Assembly: GCA_035570275.1 (NCBI GenBank)
Contig: DATMNI010000146.1
Location: 1 to 18,071, forward strand
Source of the DNA: DATMNI01 sp035570275
GTDB lineage: Bacteria; Acidobacteriota; Terriglobia; Bryobacterales; Bryobacteraceae
Length of the DNA stretch: 18,071 nucleotides
Reading direction: 5' to 3'
Shown: positions 1-6,667 of the stretch, one piece after another
How positions within the stretch are numbered: position 1 is the first letter of the stretch
Layout of the letters: each line of letters opens with the position of its first letter
Notes under the pieces: model-generated
The model's input: the letters and a program-made list of their open reading frames with translations, nothing else
Databases searched by the model: none
What the model was told of the DNA's origin: nothing
Program-made: the position numbers and the translations under genes

Positions 1-117
1 ATGGGCCTCAGCGAGACCTGCCGCAAACAGCTCGAAGAAGCCGAAACGCGGGTCGAAATGCTCATCCGCAAAGAGGGTAAAATGACGGCTGAGCCGTTCC
101 GCCCGGAAAAGTCCTGA
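1..117 (+). CDS. xseB: Exodeoxyribonuclease VII small subunit, C-terminal part
   Basis: This is the 3' end of a gene whose beginning lies outside the window. The 38 visible residues include the stretch GLSETCRKQLEEAETRVEML. It matches the last helix of XseB, where a segment like 'RGMELSRxCxxxLxxAExRVExL' is the family signature. XseB is the small helical subunit of exonuclease VII, which degrades single-stranded DNA together with XseA in the cytoplasm. The ATG at position 1 is probably an internal methionine, because XseB is normally about 70-80 residues. The next gene starts 5 bases after the TGA. The xseB-ispA order is common in bacteria, which supports both calls. Confidence 0.8.
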   Translation: MGLSETCRKQLEEAETRVEMLIRKEGKMTAEPFRPEKS

Positions 118-122
118 ACCGC

Positions 123-1031
123 ATGAACCTGCGCGACTACCTTGCCCAGCAACAACGACTGGTGGACGCGGAACTTCACCGCCTGGTCCCGCCGGAGTCC
201 ACCGCCCCGGAAACCATCCATCGCGCGATGCGCTACAGCCTGTTCGCGGGTGGCAAACGCATCCGGCCGATTCTCTGCATCGAGGCCGCGCGCACCGCGA
301 ATTGTTCCGATGGCGCCTGTCCCGATGGCGATTCGCCCGATGGCATCATTGCCGCTGCCTGCTCCCTAGAGCTGATCCACACCTACTCGCTGATTCACGA
401 TGACCTCCCGGCGCTGGATAACGACGACTATCGCCGCGGCAAGCTCACCAACCACAAGGTTTTTGGCGAAGCCATGGCCATCCTGGCCGGGGATTCCCTG
501 CTCACCCTGGCCTTCCAGGTGCTGGCCCAACTCCCTGCCAGCGGCGATCGCAAGGCGCGGCTCATCCTCGAACTCGCCACCGCCTCCGGTACCGTGGGCG
601 GCATGATCGGCGGCCAGGTGGCCGACCTCCAAGGCGAAGGCAAGCCCCCGGACGCGCAGTTGCTGGAGACCATTCACCGTGCCAAAACCGGCGCGCTGCT
701 CCGCGCCAGCCTGCGCCTAGGCGCCATTTTCGCGGGCGCCGCGGAGCCCCAGTACGCCGCGCTCTCCTGCTACGGCGAGCACGTGGGTCTGGCCTTCCAG
801 ATTGTGGACGACATTCTGGATGTGGAAGAGCCGTCCGAAGCCCTCGGCAAAACGGCCGGCAAGGACGCCGCCCAGCAGAAGATCACCTTCCCCGCCGTCT
901 ACGGCCTGGAAACTTCCCGCCGCATGGCCGCCGAGGAGTGCGCGCGCGCGCACCGGGTGCTCGAAGGCTTCGGCGGCCGCGCCGGCCGGCTGCACGAACT
1001 GGCGGACCTCATCGTCCACCGCAAGTCATGA
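123..1031 (+). CDS. ispA: Polyprenyl (farnesyl/geranylgeranyl) diphosphate synthase
   Basis: A 302-residue trans-isoprenyl diphosphate synthase, the usual family length. It condenses isopentenyl diphosphate with allylic diphosphates to make C15 or longer precursors for quinones and undecaprenyl carriers. Family landmarks are in order: GGKRIRP (about 43-49, substrate diphosphate binding), the first Asp-rich motif DDLPALDND (93-101), GDSLLT (123-128), GGQVADL (163-169), and the second Asp-rich motif DDILD (229-233). The first motif has the DDx4D spacing typical of bacterial IspA. It starts 5 bases after xseB without a clear Shine-Dalgarno, so translational coupling is likely. Its TGA overlaps the ATG of tlyA (ATGA). 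A repetitive Asp/Gly insert near residues 61-74 precedes the first Asp-rich motif. Chain length (C15 or C20) cannot be decided from the sequence. Confidence 0.9.
   Translation: MNLRDYLAQQQRLVDAELHRLVPPESTAPETIHRAMRYSLFAGGKRIRPILCIEAARTANCSDGACPDGDSPDGIIAAACSLELIHTYSLIHDDLPALDNDDYRRGKLTNHKVFGEAMAILAGDSLLTLAFQVLAQLPASGDRKARLILELATASGTVGGMIGGQVADLQGEGKPPDAQLLETIHRAKTGALLRASLRLGAIFAGAAEPQYAALSCYGEHVGLAFQIVDDILDVEEPSEALGKTAGKDAAQQKITFPAVYGLETSRRMAAEECARAHRVLEGFGGRAGRLHELADLIVHRKS
307..344 (+). repeat. Three copies of an 8-bp motif at 15-bp spacing inside ispA
   Basis: CCGATGGC occurs at 307-314, 322-329 and 337-344, exactly 15 bp apart. The repeats stay in frame and encode the Ser/Pro-Asp-Gly pattern of residues 62-74. 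This is most simply a slippage-type expansion in a surface loop. Confidence 0.7.
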
Positions 1032-1750
1032 AGACGCGGCTGGACCGGCTCATCGTGGAACGCGGTCTCGCCGAATCCCGCGAGAAGGCCCAGGCTCTGA
1101 TTATGGCCGGCGAAGTCCGCGTGGCCCGGCAGAAGGCCACCAAACCCGGACAGTCCGTCGCGGCCGATTGCCAGATCGAAGTGCTCGCGCGGCCCCCCTA
1201 CGTCAGCCGCGGCGGTCTCAAACTGGCGGCGGCGCTGCGCCAGTTTGCCATCGACGTCACCGGCGCAACCTGTTTCGATATCGGCTGCTCCACCGGCGGC
1301 TTCACCGATTGCCTGCTGCAATCGGGCGCCGTGCGCGTGCATGCCATCGACGTGGGCCACGGCCAGATCGATTGGAAACTGCGCACAGACCCGCGCGTGG
1401 TCCTCCACGAGGGCATCAATGCGCGCGGCCTGAAATTCGAAGATGCCGGCGTTTACGCCGATCTCATTGTGTGCGACGTGAGTTTCATTTCGGTTACTTT
1501 AATTCTGCCCGCGGCCGTGCCCCTCTTACGGCCCGGCGGGCAAATGGTTATACTGATCAAACCGCAGTTCGAAGCCGGCAAAGGCCAGGTTGGCAAGGGT
1601 GGCATCGTCCGCGATCCGTTGCTCCACCAGGCCGCGTGCGAGCGAGTCGCCGGGTCCGTACGTGAATTCGGATTCGCAACCGGCATCATGGAAAGCCCGA
1701 TTTTGGGCGCCGAAGGGAACAAGGAATTTCTCCTCTATGCCCATCATTAA
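1028..1750 (+). CDS. tlyA: TlyA family rRNA (cytidine-2'-O)-methyltransferase
   Basis: 240 residues from the ATG that overlaps the ispA stop (ATGA). A longer open frame reaches upstream to 938 but lies inside ispA and is not credible. Residues 1-55 form an S4 RNA-binding domain (TRLDRLIVERGLAESREKAQ). The rest is an RrmJ/FtsJ-like Rossmann methyltransferase with the SAM loop DIGCSTGGF (84-92), AIDVG (107-111), CDVSFIS (149-155) and LIKPQFE (176-182). Characterised TlyA proteins 2'-O-methylate cytidines of 16S and/or 23S rRNA, which affects capreomycin sensitivity. The older name 'hemolysin A' is not informative. The 240-residue length fits the shorter, 23S-preferring class, but that is an inference. 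The gene overlaps nadK by 14 bases. Confidence 0.9.
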   Translation: MKTRLDRLIVERGLAESREKAQALIMAGEVRVARQKATKPGQSVAADCQIEVLARPPYVSRGGLKLAAALRQFAIDVTGATCFDIGCSTGGFTDCLLQSGAVRVHAIDVGHGQIDWKLRTDPRVVLHEGINARGLKFEDAGVYADLIVCDVSFISVTLILPAAVPLLRPGGQMVILIKPQFEAGKGQVGKGGIVRDPLLHQAACERVAGSVREFGFATGIMESPILGAEGNKEFLLYAHH

Positions 1751-2600
1751 GACCGTCGGGATCATCTCGAAACCGAATTCCCCGGCTGCGGGTGAAATCG
1801 TACCGAAGCTCCTCGATTGGCTCCGCGACCGTGGCATCGCGGTGCGCATGGATGAGGGGACGGCGCACTACGCCGGAGGCTTGGCGGGCGAAAGGCGGGA
1901 GGACGTGCCCGAGGGCTGCGACCTGGTCATCGTGCTGGGTGGCGACGGCACGCTGCTTTCCGCCGCGCGCGCCATTGGCCGGCGCGAGACGCCGCTCTTT
2001 CCCGTGAATCTCGGCGGCCTCGGTTTCCTGACCGCCATCACCAGGGACGAACTGTACCCCGAACTGGAGCGCGCCCTCCGCGCCGGGCACCGCATCGCCA
2101 GGCGCAAGCTGCTCAACACCGAAGTGATTCGGGATGGAGTAGTCGTCGCCTCCTACGACGCCCTGAACGATGCCGTGCTGAGCAAGACATCGATCGCCCG
2201 CATCATCGATCTCGACGTCTTCGTGGACGCCCAGTTCGTCTGTGCCTACAAGGCCGATGGACTCATCATCGCCACCCCCACCGGCTCCACGGCCTACTCG
2301 CTGTCGGCCGGCGGACCCATCATTTTCCCCGCGGTGCCCGCCATCTGCATGACGCCCATCTGCCCGCACATGCTCACCAACCGCCCGGTGCTGGTCCCGG
2401 CGACATCCGTGATTCGCGTCACCCCGCGCGGCGAAGATGTGAGCGTCTACCTTACGATCGATGGCCAGGTGGGCACGCCCGTGCGCCACGGCGACACCGT
2501 GGTCTGCCGCAGCTCGCCCTTCTCGCTGCACCTGATTCGGCCGCCGAAGCACATGTTCTTCGACGTGCTGCGCCAAAAACTGAAATGGGGAGAACGATGA
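1737..2600 (+). CDS. nadK: NAD kinase
   Basis: ATP- (or polyphosphate-) dependent phosphorylation of NAD to NADP, a cytosolic essential enzyme of about 290 residues. This one has 287. The start chosen is ATG 1737, inside the end of tlyA, because homology begins at 'KTVGIISKP' and the earlier open frame is tlyA in another register. Visible motifs are GGDGTLL (68-74, nucleotide binding and catalytic Asp), NLGGLGFL (91-98), the LNDAV element (143-147) and DG..ATPTGSTAYSLSAGGP (174-194). All key residues are present. The last codons, TGG GGA GAA CGA TGA, are part of a duplicated junction with the following transporter gene. Confidence 0.93.
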   Translation: MPIIKTVGIISKPNSPAAGEIVPKLLDWLRDRGIAVRMDEGTAHYAGGLAGERREDVPEGCDLVIVLGGDGTLLSAARAIGRRETPLFPVNLGGLGFLTAITRDELYPELERALRAGHRIARRKLLNTEVIRDGVVVASYDALNDAVLSKTSIARIIDLDVFVDAQFVCAYKADGLIIATPTGSTAYSLSAGGPIIFPAVPAICMTPICPHMLTNRPVLVPATSVIRVTPRGEDVSVYLTIDGQVGTPVRHGDTVVCRSSPFSLHLIRPPKHMFFDVLRQKLKWGER

Positions 2601-2655
2601 AGCGGAGAGACCGGTGAGGTGGAGAAAACGATGAACTGGGGAAAACGATGAAGCG
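2586..2655 (+). repeat. Duplicated nadK-stop/transporter-start junction
   Basis: TGGGGAGAACGATGAAGCG (2586-2604) recurs as TGGGGAAAACGATGAAGCG (2637-2655) with one mismatch at a 51-bp offset. A third, partial copy, GGAGAAAACGATGAAC, lies between (2621-2636). Every copy carries a purine-rich ribosome-binding sequence followed by ATGAA. The three ATGs are at 2597, 2631 and 2648. The first two open only the tiny frames MKRRDR and MNWGKR. The second stops at 2649-2651, overlapping the real transporter ATG at 2648. The arrangement looks like tandem duplication of an original overlapping ATGA junction. Confidence 0.8.
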
Positions 2656-3853
2656 CATCTCGCTCACCGCCTGGATCTTTATCGGGATGGCCGCCGGCGT
2701 GGCGCTCGGTATCTTTGCGCCCGCCTTCGCCGTGCAACTTGGCATTGTGAGCACCGTGTTTTTGCGGCTCATCCGCTCCATCATCGCCCCGCTGCTGTTC
2801 GGCACGCTGGTGGTGGGCATCGCGGGCGGCGGCGACATCAAGAACATGGGCCGCATCGGCGCCAAGGCGATTCTCTATTTCGAAATCGTCACCACGTTCG
2901 CGCTCTTCCTCGGCCTGGGCGCCGTCAACCTGGTTCGCCCTGGCGATGGCGTGCCCATCCAGCGCACCGCCGCCGATGCGGCCGCCCCGCAAACTCCGGT
3001 AACGGTCACTGCCATCGTCGAACACACTTTCCCCGCCAGTATCATTGACGCCATGGCGCGCAATGACGTGCTGCAGATCGTAGTCTTCGCGTTCCTGTTC
3101 GGAGCCGCCTGCGCCGCCATCGGCGCCAAAGCCGAACCGGTGGTCAAATTCGCCGCCGCGTTGGCCGAGGTGATGTTCCGCTACACCGGGTACGTGATGT
3201 ACCTGGCCCCGTTTGGCGTGGGCGCCGCCATCGCGGTGACGGTGGGCAGCAAGGGCGTAGCGGTTCTGTTCGGCCTGGGCAAGCTCATCGTCACCATGTA
3301 TGGCACGCTGGCTATTTTCGTGGTGGTAGTGCTGGGAACGGTGGTGATGCTGTTCCGCATCCCGTTGCGCCCGTTTTATCGGGCCGCGCGCGAGCCCTTC
3401 CTGATCGCTTTTTCTACCGCATCGAGCGAAGCCGCCCTGCCGCTGGCACTGGAGAACATGGAGCAATTCGGCGTGCCCAAACACATTGTGGGATTCGTGA
3501 TCCCCACCGGCTACAGCTTCAACCTGGATGGCACCACGCTGTATCTTTCGCTGGCCTCGATGTTCGTAGCCCAGGCCGCCGGGGTCCACATGTCGTTCGG
3601 CGAGCAGTTGGCGATGATGCTCACCCTCATGCTAACCAGCAAGGGCGTGGCCGGCGTGCCGCGCGCCGCGCTGGTGATTCTGGCCGGCACCCTGACCACG
3701 TTCCACCTCCCCGTGGAAGGCTTCAGCATCCTGCTGGGCGTGGATGCCTTGCTGGACATGGCCCGCACGTCGGTCAACGTGTTGGGCAACTGCCTGGCCT
3801 CCGCCGTGGTGGCGCGGTGGGAAGGTTTCAAGGTAGGGGCAGGCCGGGAGTAA
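2648..3853 (+). CDS. Dicarboxylate/amino acid:cation symporter (DAACS family, DctA/GltP-like)
   Basis: A 401-residue inner-membrane protein of the glutamate/dicarboxylate symporter fold (TC 2.A.23). It is highly hydrophobic throughout, with the expected eight helices and two re-entrant hairpins. Family signatures are the Ser-rich hairpin STASSEAALP (256-265), NLDGT (292-296, NMDGT in GltPh), the second hairpin SKGVAGVPRAAL (331-342) and DMARTSVNVLGN (370-381). The Arg in the last motif normally coordinates the acidic side chain of the substrate, so a dicarboxylate or acidic amino acid is likely. The position equal to the sodium-binding Asp405 of GltPh is Asn here, as in DctA proteins, so coupling ion and substrate stay open. 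The start is the third of three repeated RBS-ATG units and the only one that continues. Confidence 0.9.
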   Translation: MKRISLTAWIFIGMAAGVALGIFAPAFAVQLGIVSTVFLRLIRSIIAPLLFGTLVVGIAGGGDIKNMGRIGAKAILYFEIVTTFALFLGLGAVNLVRPGDGVPIQRTAADAAAPQTPVTVTAIVEHTFPASIIDAMARNDVLQIVVFAFLFGAACAAIGAKAEPVVKFAAALAEVMFRYTGYVMYLAPFGVGAAIAVTVGSKGVAVLFGLGKLIVTMYGTLAIFVVVVLGTVVMLFRIPLRPFYRAAREPFLIAFSTASSEAALPLALENMEQFGVPKHIVGFVIPTGYSFNLDGTTLYLSLASMFVAQAAGVHMSFGEQLAMMLTLMLTSKGVAGVPRAALVILAGTLTTFHLPVEGFSILLGVDALLDMARTSVNVLGNCLASAVVARWEGFKVGAGRE

Positions 3854-4028
3854 TGACCAGCGAGTACATCGAGGAGCGAAACGGCGGCTATTGGACCATC
3901 AGGTGCACATTCACGGCTACCTCATGAACGTGACCGGGGCGGACCCGCACCGGCTCACGTCATTTGCGCAGGTTGTGTCGGCACGCGTCACGTACCCGCC
4001 CACGGATCCGGATCTATTCTCCCACTAG
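3853..4028 (+). pseudogene. Small ORF, possibly frameshifted, of unknown function
   Basis: An ATG at 3853 overlaps the transporter stop (TAATG) and encodes MTSEYIEERNGGYWTIR before the frame ends at 3927. A different frame then continues from about 3903 as VHIHGYLMNVTGADPHRL and on to the TAG at 4026-4028. Adding one G near 3902 would join the two parts into a single protein of about 58 residues. I recognise no family. It may be a real small gene with a single-base deletion, a remnant of a longer gene, or two unrelated chance frames. The downstream part alone has its own ATG at 3924 (34 codons). Confidence 0.3.
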
Positions 4029-4048
4029 CCTAAACTTGTGAAGCCGTT

Positions 4049-4822
4049 TCAGGCCACCGGGTTGCGCAAAATTCCGATCCCTTCGATCTCCACTTCCATC
4101 ACGTCCCCCGGCGACATCTTGCGCGTGTTGCCCGGGGTTCCGGTGAAGATGAGGTCCCCCGGCATCAGCGTGACCCAGCCGCTGACCCAACTCACCACGC
4201 TGGCGCAATCGAAAATCAGGTCCGACGTGTACTGCTTCTGGATCGTCTCGCCGTTCATGCGGGTCTGCAACAGCAGGTTGCCGTAGTCCAGGCCGGTGAC
4301 CACCGCCGGCCCCAGCGGTGCGAAGGTGTCGGAGCCCTTGGCCCGCCACCATTGCAGGTCCTTCTGTTCGCCGTTCTGCCAATTGCGGTCGCTGACGTCG
4401 TTGCCGCACGTCACGCCGAAGATGGCGTCGCGCGCTTCATCCTTCGAGGCGTTCTTCAACTGCTTCCCGACCACCAGCACCAGTTCGCCTTCCGAATGCA
4501 CGTCGGACGCGTCGGGCGGAATGATAATCGGGTCCTCCGGGTTCTGCAGCGCCGTGACCGGCTTGTAAAACATTTCCGGATGGGCTGGCTGCGGGCGGCT
4601 GCCGAGGTGGCTCTTGTAGTTCCGCCCCACCGCCATGATCTTGCCGGGCTGGCAGGGGCACAGCAACTTCACGCCGGAGAGCTTGTGGGTGGCGCCGGTT
4701 TCGGCATGGCCGTCCAGCAGGCCGCCGCGGATCTCGCGGACGGTCTCGCCATCCAGAATGCCGTGGGAAACGCCGCCATGGGAAACCTTGGAGGCGGAAC
4801 GATAGCGAATGTACTTGGTCAC
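4049..4822 (-). CDS. Fumarylacetoacetate hydrolase family protein
   Basis: 257 residues from a GTG start, convergent with the transporter. The C-terminal two thirds form the FAH fold. It has the acidic metal site HSEGELVLV (109-117, E111 and E113) and GNDVSDRN (140-147, D142), plus the substrate loop AKGSDTFAPLGP (161-172) and GDLIFTGTPGN near the C-terminus. The family cleaves or isomerises C-C bonds of 2-oxo/2,4-dioxo acids with Mg2+ or Mn2+. Members include acylpyruvases, HpcE/HpaG-type enzymes and oxaloacetate decarboxylases. The specific substrate cannot be read from this context, because no aromatic-catabolism genes are adjacent. The gene lies downstream of the sigma/anti-sigma pair on the same strand, separated by a palindromic element. 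A TACAAT box (4831-4836 on the + strand) 8 bases upstream would give a nearly leaderless transcript, but I see no good -35. Confidence 0.87.
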   Translation of the reverse strand: MTKYIRYRSASKVSHGGVSHGILDGETVREIRGGLLDGHAETGATHKLSGVKLLCPCQPGKIMAVGRNYKSHLGSRPQPAHPEMFYKPVTALQNPEDPIIIPPDASDVHSEGELVLVVGKQLKNASKDEARDAIFGVTCGNDVSDRNWQNGEQKDLQWWRAKGSDTFAPLGPAVVTGLDYGNLLLQTRMNGETIQKQYTSDLIFDCASVVSWVSGWVTLMPGDLIFTGTPGNTRKMSPGDVMEVEIEGIGILRNPVA

Positions 4823-4839
4823 GTCCCGATATTGTATCT

Positions 4840-4951
4840 TGTGGGGCAGGTTGCTAACCTGCGGCGGATTGTTAAACCGCCGGCCGAAAGTGCGCGCACG
4901 GCTCCACCAGGCGGATTGCCAATCCGCCGCAGTTTAACAATCTGCCCCACA
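4840..4951. repeat. Nested palindromic element of four hairpins (REP/BIME-like)
   Basis: A 112-bp near-palindrome between the anti-sigma and FAH genes, flanked by TGTGGGGCAG and CTGCCCCACA. Each half contains two adjacent small hairpins. On the left, GCAGGTT-GCT-AACCTGC (4846-4862, perfect) and GGCGGATT-GTT-AAACCGCC (4863-4881, one mismatch). On the right, GGCGGATT-GCC-AATCCGCC (4910-4928, perfect) and GCAGTTT-AAC-AATCTGC (4929-4945, one mismatch). The two halves are also reverse complements of each other, centred on the perfect palindrome GTGCGCGCAC (4890-4899). There is no T-tract, so it is not a classic terminator. It has the structure of a dispersed extragenic palindrome. Confidence 0.85.
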
Positions 4952-4959
4952 GAGGCACA

Positions 4960-5694
4960 TCACGGCAACAACCCGCGCACCGAAGTAGCGAACAGCGGTT
5001 GCGAGGTTGGCTGTGCCGCACCGGCCTGGTCTTCCAGCGTTACCGCCACCAAATCCGCGTTCGCATCCACCGGGCCGCGCTGTATGTGCATGGCCGTACC
5101 GTTAGCCTCCGATTGGAACATGCCCGCCGCCACCGGCTTGCCGCCCTTCGGAATCACCCACATCTCATAGGCCTTGCCTGCCGGAGCCTGCGGCAGATTG
5201 GAGGCGATCAGCAGCACGCCCTGCGATCGGCTGGTGAAGACCTTGCCCTTGGGGCCTCCACCGAATGAGCTCACCGTCGTGTCCGCGCCGTTCAGGATAG
5301 CGAACGCCTCGTTCATTCTGGTGAGGTCGATGTTTTGCGTTCGCAACTGATTGCTCAGGCGGGCCACTTCTTTGTTGGTGTCGTGCTCCCGGCCGTAGAA
5401 GTACACCACGGCGAACAGCGATAACGCCAGCGCTAGTCCCAGAAACGGCGACCACCCAAAACCGGGCTGCTCCACACCCACCGACGCCAGCAGCCGCCGC
5501 CGCAGTTTCGGTGAAGGCGTGGCCGGAGTTGGCGTGCCGCCAAAAATCGCCGCCACTTCCCGGGCTCGTTTCATTCCCGCCATACAGACCTCGCATCCGC
5601 GATTCAGGTGCTGGCGGAGTTCGCTCCGCTCAGGCTCTTCGGCCACGCCGATCGCGTACAGTTCGTATTGGTCGCGGAGTTCTTCGCAGTTCAT
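4960..5694 (-). CDS. Anti-sigma factor, RskA-type, single-pass membrane protein
   Basis: 244 residues, with its ATG overlapping the sigma factor stop (ATGA). Residues 1-50 form the cytoplasmic anti-sigma domain, MNCEELRDQYELYAIGVAEE and then H29-x4-C34-x2-C37. This resembles the zinc-binding anti-sigma (ZAS) motif but has one extra residue compared with Hx3Cx2C. One transmembrane helix spans about 81-101 (WSPFLGLALALSLFAVVYFY). A short coiled coil follows (KEVARLSNQLRTQNIDLTRM, about 108-127). Residues 135-244 form the extracytoplasmic RskA C-terminal domain, recognisable by 'GKAYEMWVIPKGGKPVAAGMF'. It is expected to hold the partner sigma factor inactive at the membrane until a signal or proteolysis releases it. 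The signal is unknown. Confidence 0.9.
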   Translation of the reverse strand: MNCEELRDQYELYAIGVAEEPERSELRQHLNRGCEVCMAGMKRAREVAAIFGGTPTPATPSPKLRRRLLASVGVEQPGFGWSPFLGLALALSLFAVVYFYGREHDTNKEVARLSNQLRTQNIDLTRMNEAFAILNGADTTVSSFGGGPKGKVFTSRSQGVLLIASNLPQAPAGKAYEMWVIPKGGKPVAAGMFQSEANGTAMHIQRGPVDANADLVAVTLEDQAGAAQPTSQPLFATSVRGLLP

Positions 5695-6278
5695 GCTGTC
5701 ACCGCCGCGCCCAGTTCATCCCGCAAATTCTTCAAGGCCGTACGGACCCAGGTTTTGACCGTTCCTAAGGGCTGCCCCATTCGCTCTGCCATCTCGGTTT
5801 GGGAAAGCCCTTCGAAATACGCCAGTTCGATTACCTGGCGCTGGTTCGGCGAAAGTTTTTCGATCGCCGATTTCACCCGGCGGGCTTTGTCGGAGTTCAG
5901 AATCTCCTTTTCCATATCGCCAAACAGCGCCGGATGGTCGTTCTCTTCGAACTCCACTGCGTTGCGGTCCCGTCCGCCCGCCGAACGCAGGTAGTCAATG
6001 GCGCGATTGCGTGCGACCGCCAGCAACCACGGCCCAATGGAGCCTTTCTGCGCGTCGAATCCGGCGACGCGGTTCCAGACGCGCAGAAAAGTCTCCTGCA
6101 CCAGGTCTTCCGCTATGCCGGTGTCGCGCACCACGCGCAGGATCAGCGAGTAGACCAGGCGGCCGTACCGGTCGTAGAGTTCCGCCAGCGCGTGCGGATC
6201 GCGCCGCTGCATTCGGGCGACGAGTTCCACGTCGTTCGCGACGGTGTGGATGGCCAGCAATATGGGAATCAGCATCAT
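5691..6278 (-). CDS. ECF-type RNA polymerase sigma factor (SigK-like)
   Basis: 195 residues from the first of two adjacent ATGs. Region sigma-2 is present (ALAELYDRYGRLVYSL, then EDLVQETFLRVWNR and GPWLLAVARNRAIDYLR). Region sigma-4 is also present (IEKLSPNQRQVIELAYFEGL with the helix-turn-helix SQTEMAERMGQPLGTVKTWV). There is no sigma-1 or sigma-3 domain, which defines the ECF class. The open frame extends upstream to 6359 but includes a promoter-like sequence (6334-6363), so the start near 6275-6278 is preferred. A GTG six codons before 'MQRRDP' is another option. The overlap with the RskA-type anti-sigma gene identifies it as a regulated sigma/anti-sigma pair. Target promoters cannot be inferred. 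Confidence 0.9.
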   Translation of the reverse strand: MMLIPILLAIHTVANDVELVARMQRRDPHALAELYDRYGRLVYSLILRVVRDTGIAEDLVQETFLRVWNRVAGFDAQKGSIGPWLLAVARNRAIDYLRSAGGRDRNAVEFEENDHPALFGDMEKEILNSDKARRVKSAIEKLSPNQRQVIELAYFEGLSQTEMAERMGQPLGTVKTWVRTALKNLRDELGAAVTA

Positions 6279-6333
6279 GCTATTCGTGGCGGCTTTCGAA
6301 ACCGCGTGCGGTCCCACGATTTGGGCGCGTCTA

Positions 6334-6363
6334 ATTGTATATACGATGGCCGCCATCAATCAA
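6334..6363 (-). promoter_or_regulatory. Candidate sigma-70 promoter of the sigma/anti-sigma operon
   Basis: On the minus strand, TTGATT (6363-6358) is followed after 16 bp by TATACA (6341-6336), or after 18 bp by TACAAT (6339-6334). This would give a leader of roughly 50 nt before the ATG at 6278. It sits inside the longer open frame and argues against that longer start. Confidence 0.45.
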
Positions 6364-6386
6364 GATTTAGCGCGCCGTAGATTTTT

Positions 6387-6409
6387 CGCGCGGCGAAGAG
6401 CGCCGCGCG
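6387..6409. other. GC-only hairpin in the divergent intergenic region
   Basis: CGCGCGGCG (6387-6395), loop AAGAG, CGCCGCGCG (6401-6409). This is a perfect 9-bp stem. It lies between the sigma promoter (minus strand) and the peptide promoter (plus strand). No T-tract follows on either strand, so it is not an obvious terminator. Three GCGCCACC copies follow immediately (6407-6414, 6417-6424, 6429-6436). Confidence 0.5.
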
Positions 6410-6475
6410 CCACCTCGCGCCACCCGTTGCGCCACCCGAAAGAAGACGATTCGTGCCCTTCACTGCATTTTTTTC

Positions 6476-6504
6476 TTGACTTTCTTCGCGAACAACCTTA
6501 TATA
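6476..6504 (+). promoter_or_regulatory. Strong sigma-70 promoter for the Lys-rich peptide
   Basis: TTGACT (6476-6481), a 17-bp spacer and TATATA (6499-6504), preceded by a run of seven T (6468-6474) that could act as an UP-like element. The predicted transcription start is near 6511. The leader then contains a hairpin, TTGCGA...TCGCAA (6514-6519 with 6528-6533). This is the best match to a housekeeping promoter that I found in the window. Confidence 0.75.
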
Positions 6505-6559
6505 TGAATCACATTGCGATTTTTGAGTCGCAAAATTTGATGTTAGGGAGAATCAATCG

Positions 6560-6622
6560 ATGAAGAGCGCAACCAAGAAAGCCGCCCCCAAGAAGAAAGC
6601 TGCTCCGAAGAAAAAGAAGTAG
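6560..6622 (+). CDS. 20-residue Lys/Ala/Pro-rich peptide (histone H1 tail-like)
   Basis: ATG at 6560 follows a good Shine-Dalgarno AGGGAGA (6545-6551) with 8-nt spacing. The product is MKSATKKAAPKKKAAPKKKK: ten Lys, five Ala and two Pro, with the repeat AAPKKK. It has no hydrophobic or acidic residue. Such KKAAPKK tracts are typical of the disordered tails of histone H1 and of bacterial H1-like (Hc1/AlgP-type) proteins that bind nucleic acid, but here there is no globular domain at all. A consensus promoter lies upstream and an intrinsic terminator downstream, so this appears to be a dedicated monocistronic unit of about 185 nt. DNA/RNA binding is inferred from charge only. The transcript could also act as an RNA. 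Confidence 0.7.
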   Translation: MKSATKKAAPKKKAAPKKKK

Positions 6623-6667
6623 CTTGGGCGCGCCCTCACCCGAGGGCTGCAAACATGAAACCTCAAA

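Noticed and set aside
1028..1750. Hemolysin function for the TlyA protein
   Set aside because: The S4 plus RrmJ-like methyltransferase architecture and SAM motif indicate rRNA 2'-O-methylation. The hemolysin name is historical.
2447..3589. 380-codon open frame on the minus strand
   Set aside because: It is antisense to nadK and the transporter. The product is rich in His, Gly, Arg and Gln with no domain.
6504..6563. Upstream ORF of 19 codons ending in an ATGA overlap with the Lys-rich peptide
   Set aside because: Its ATG lies in the TATATA box, so it would not be on the predicted transcript. A shorter in-frame ATG at 6540 gives only 7 codons without a ribosome-binding site.
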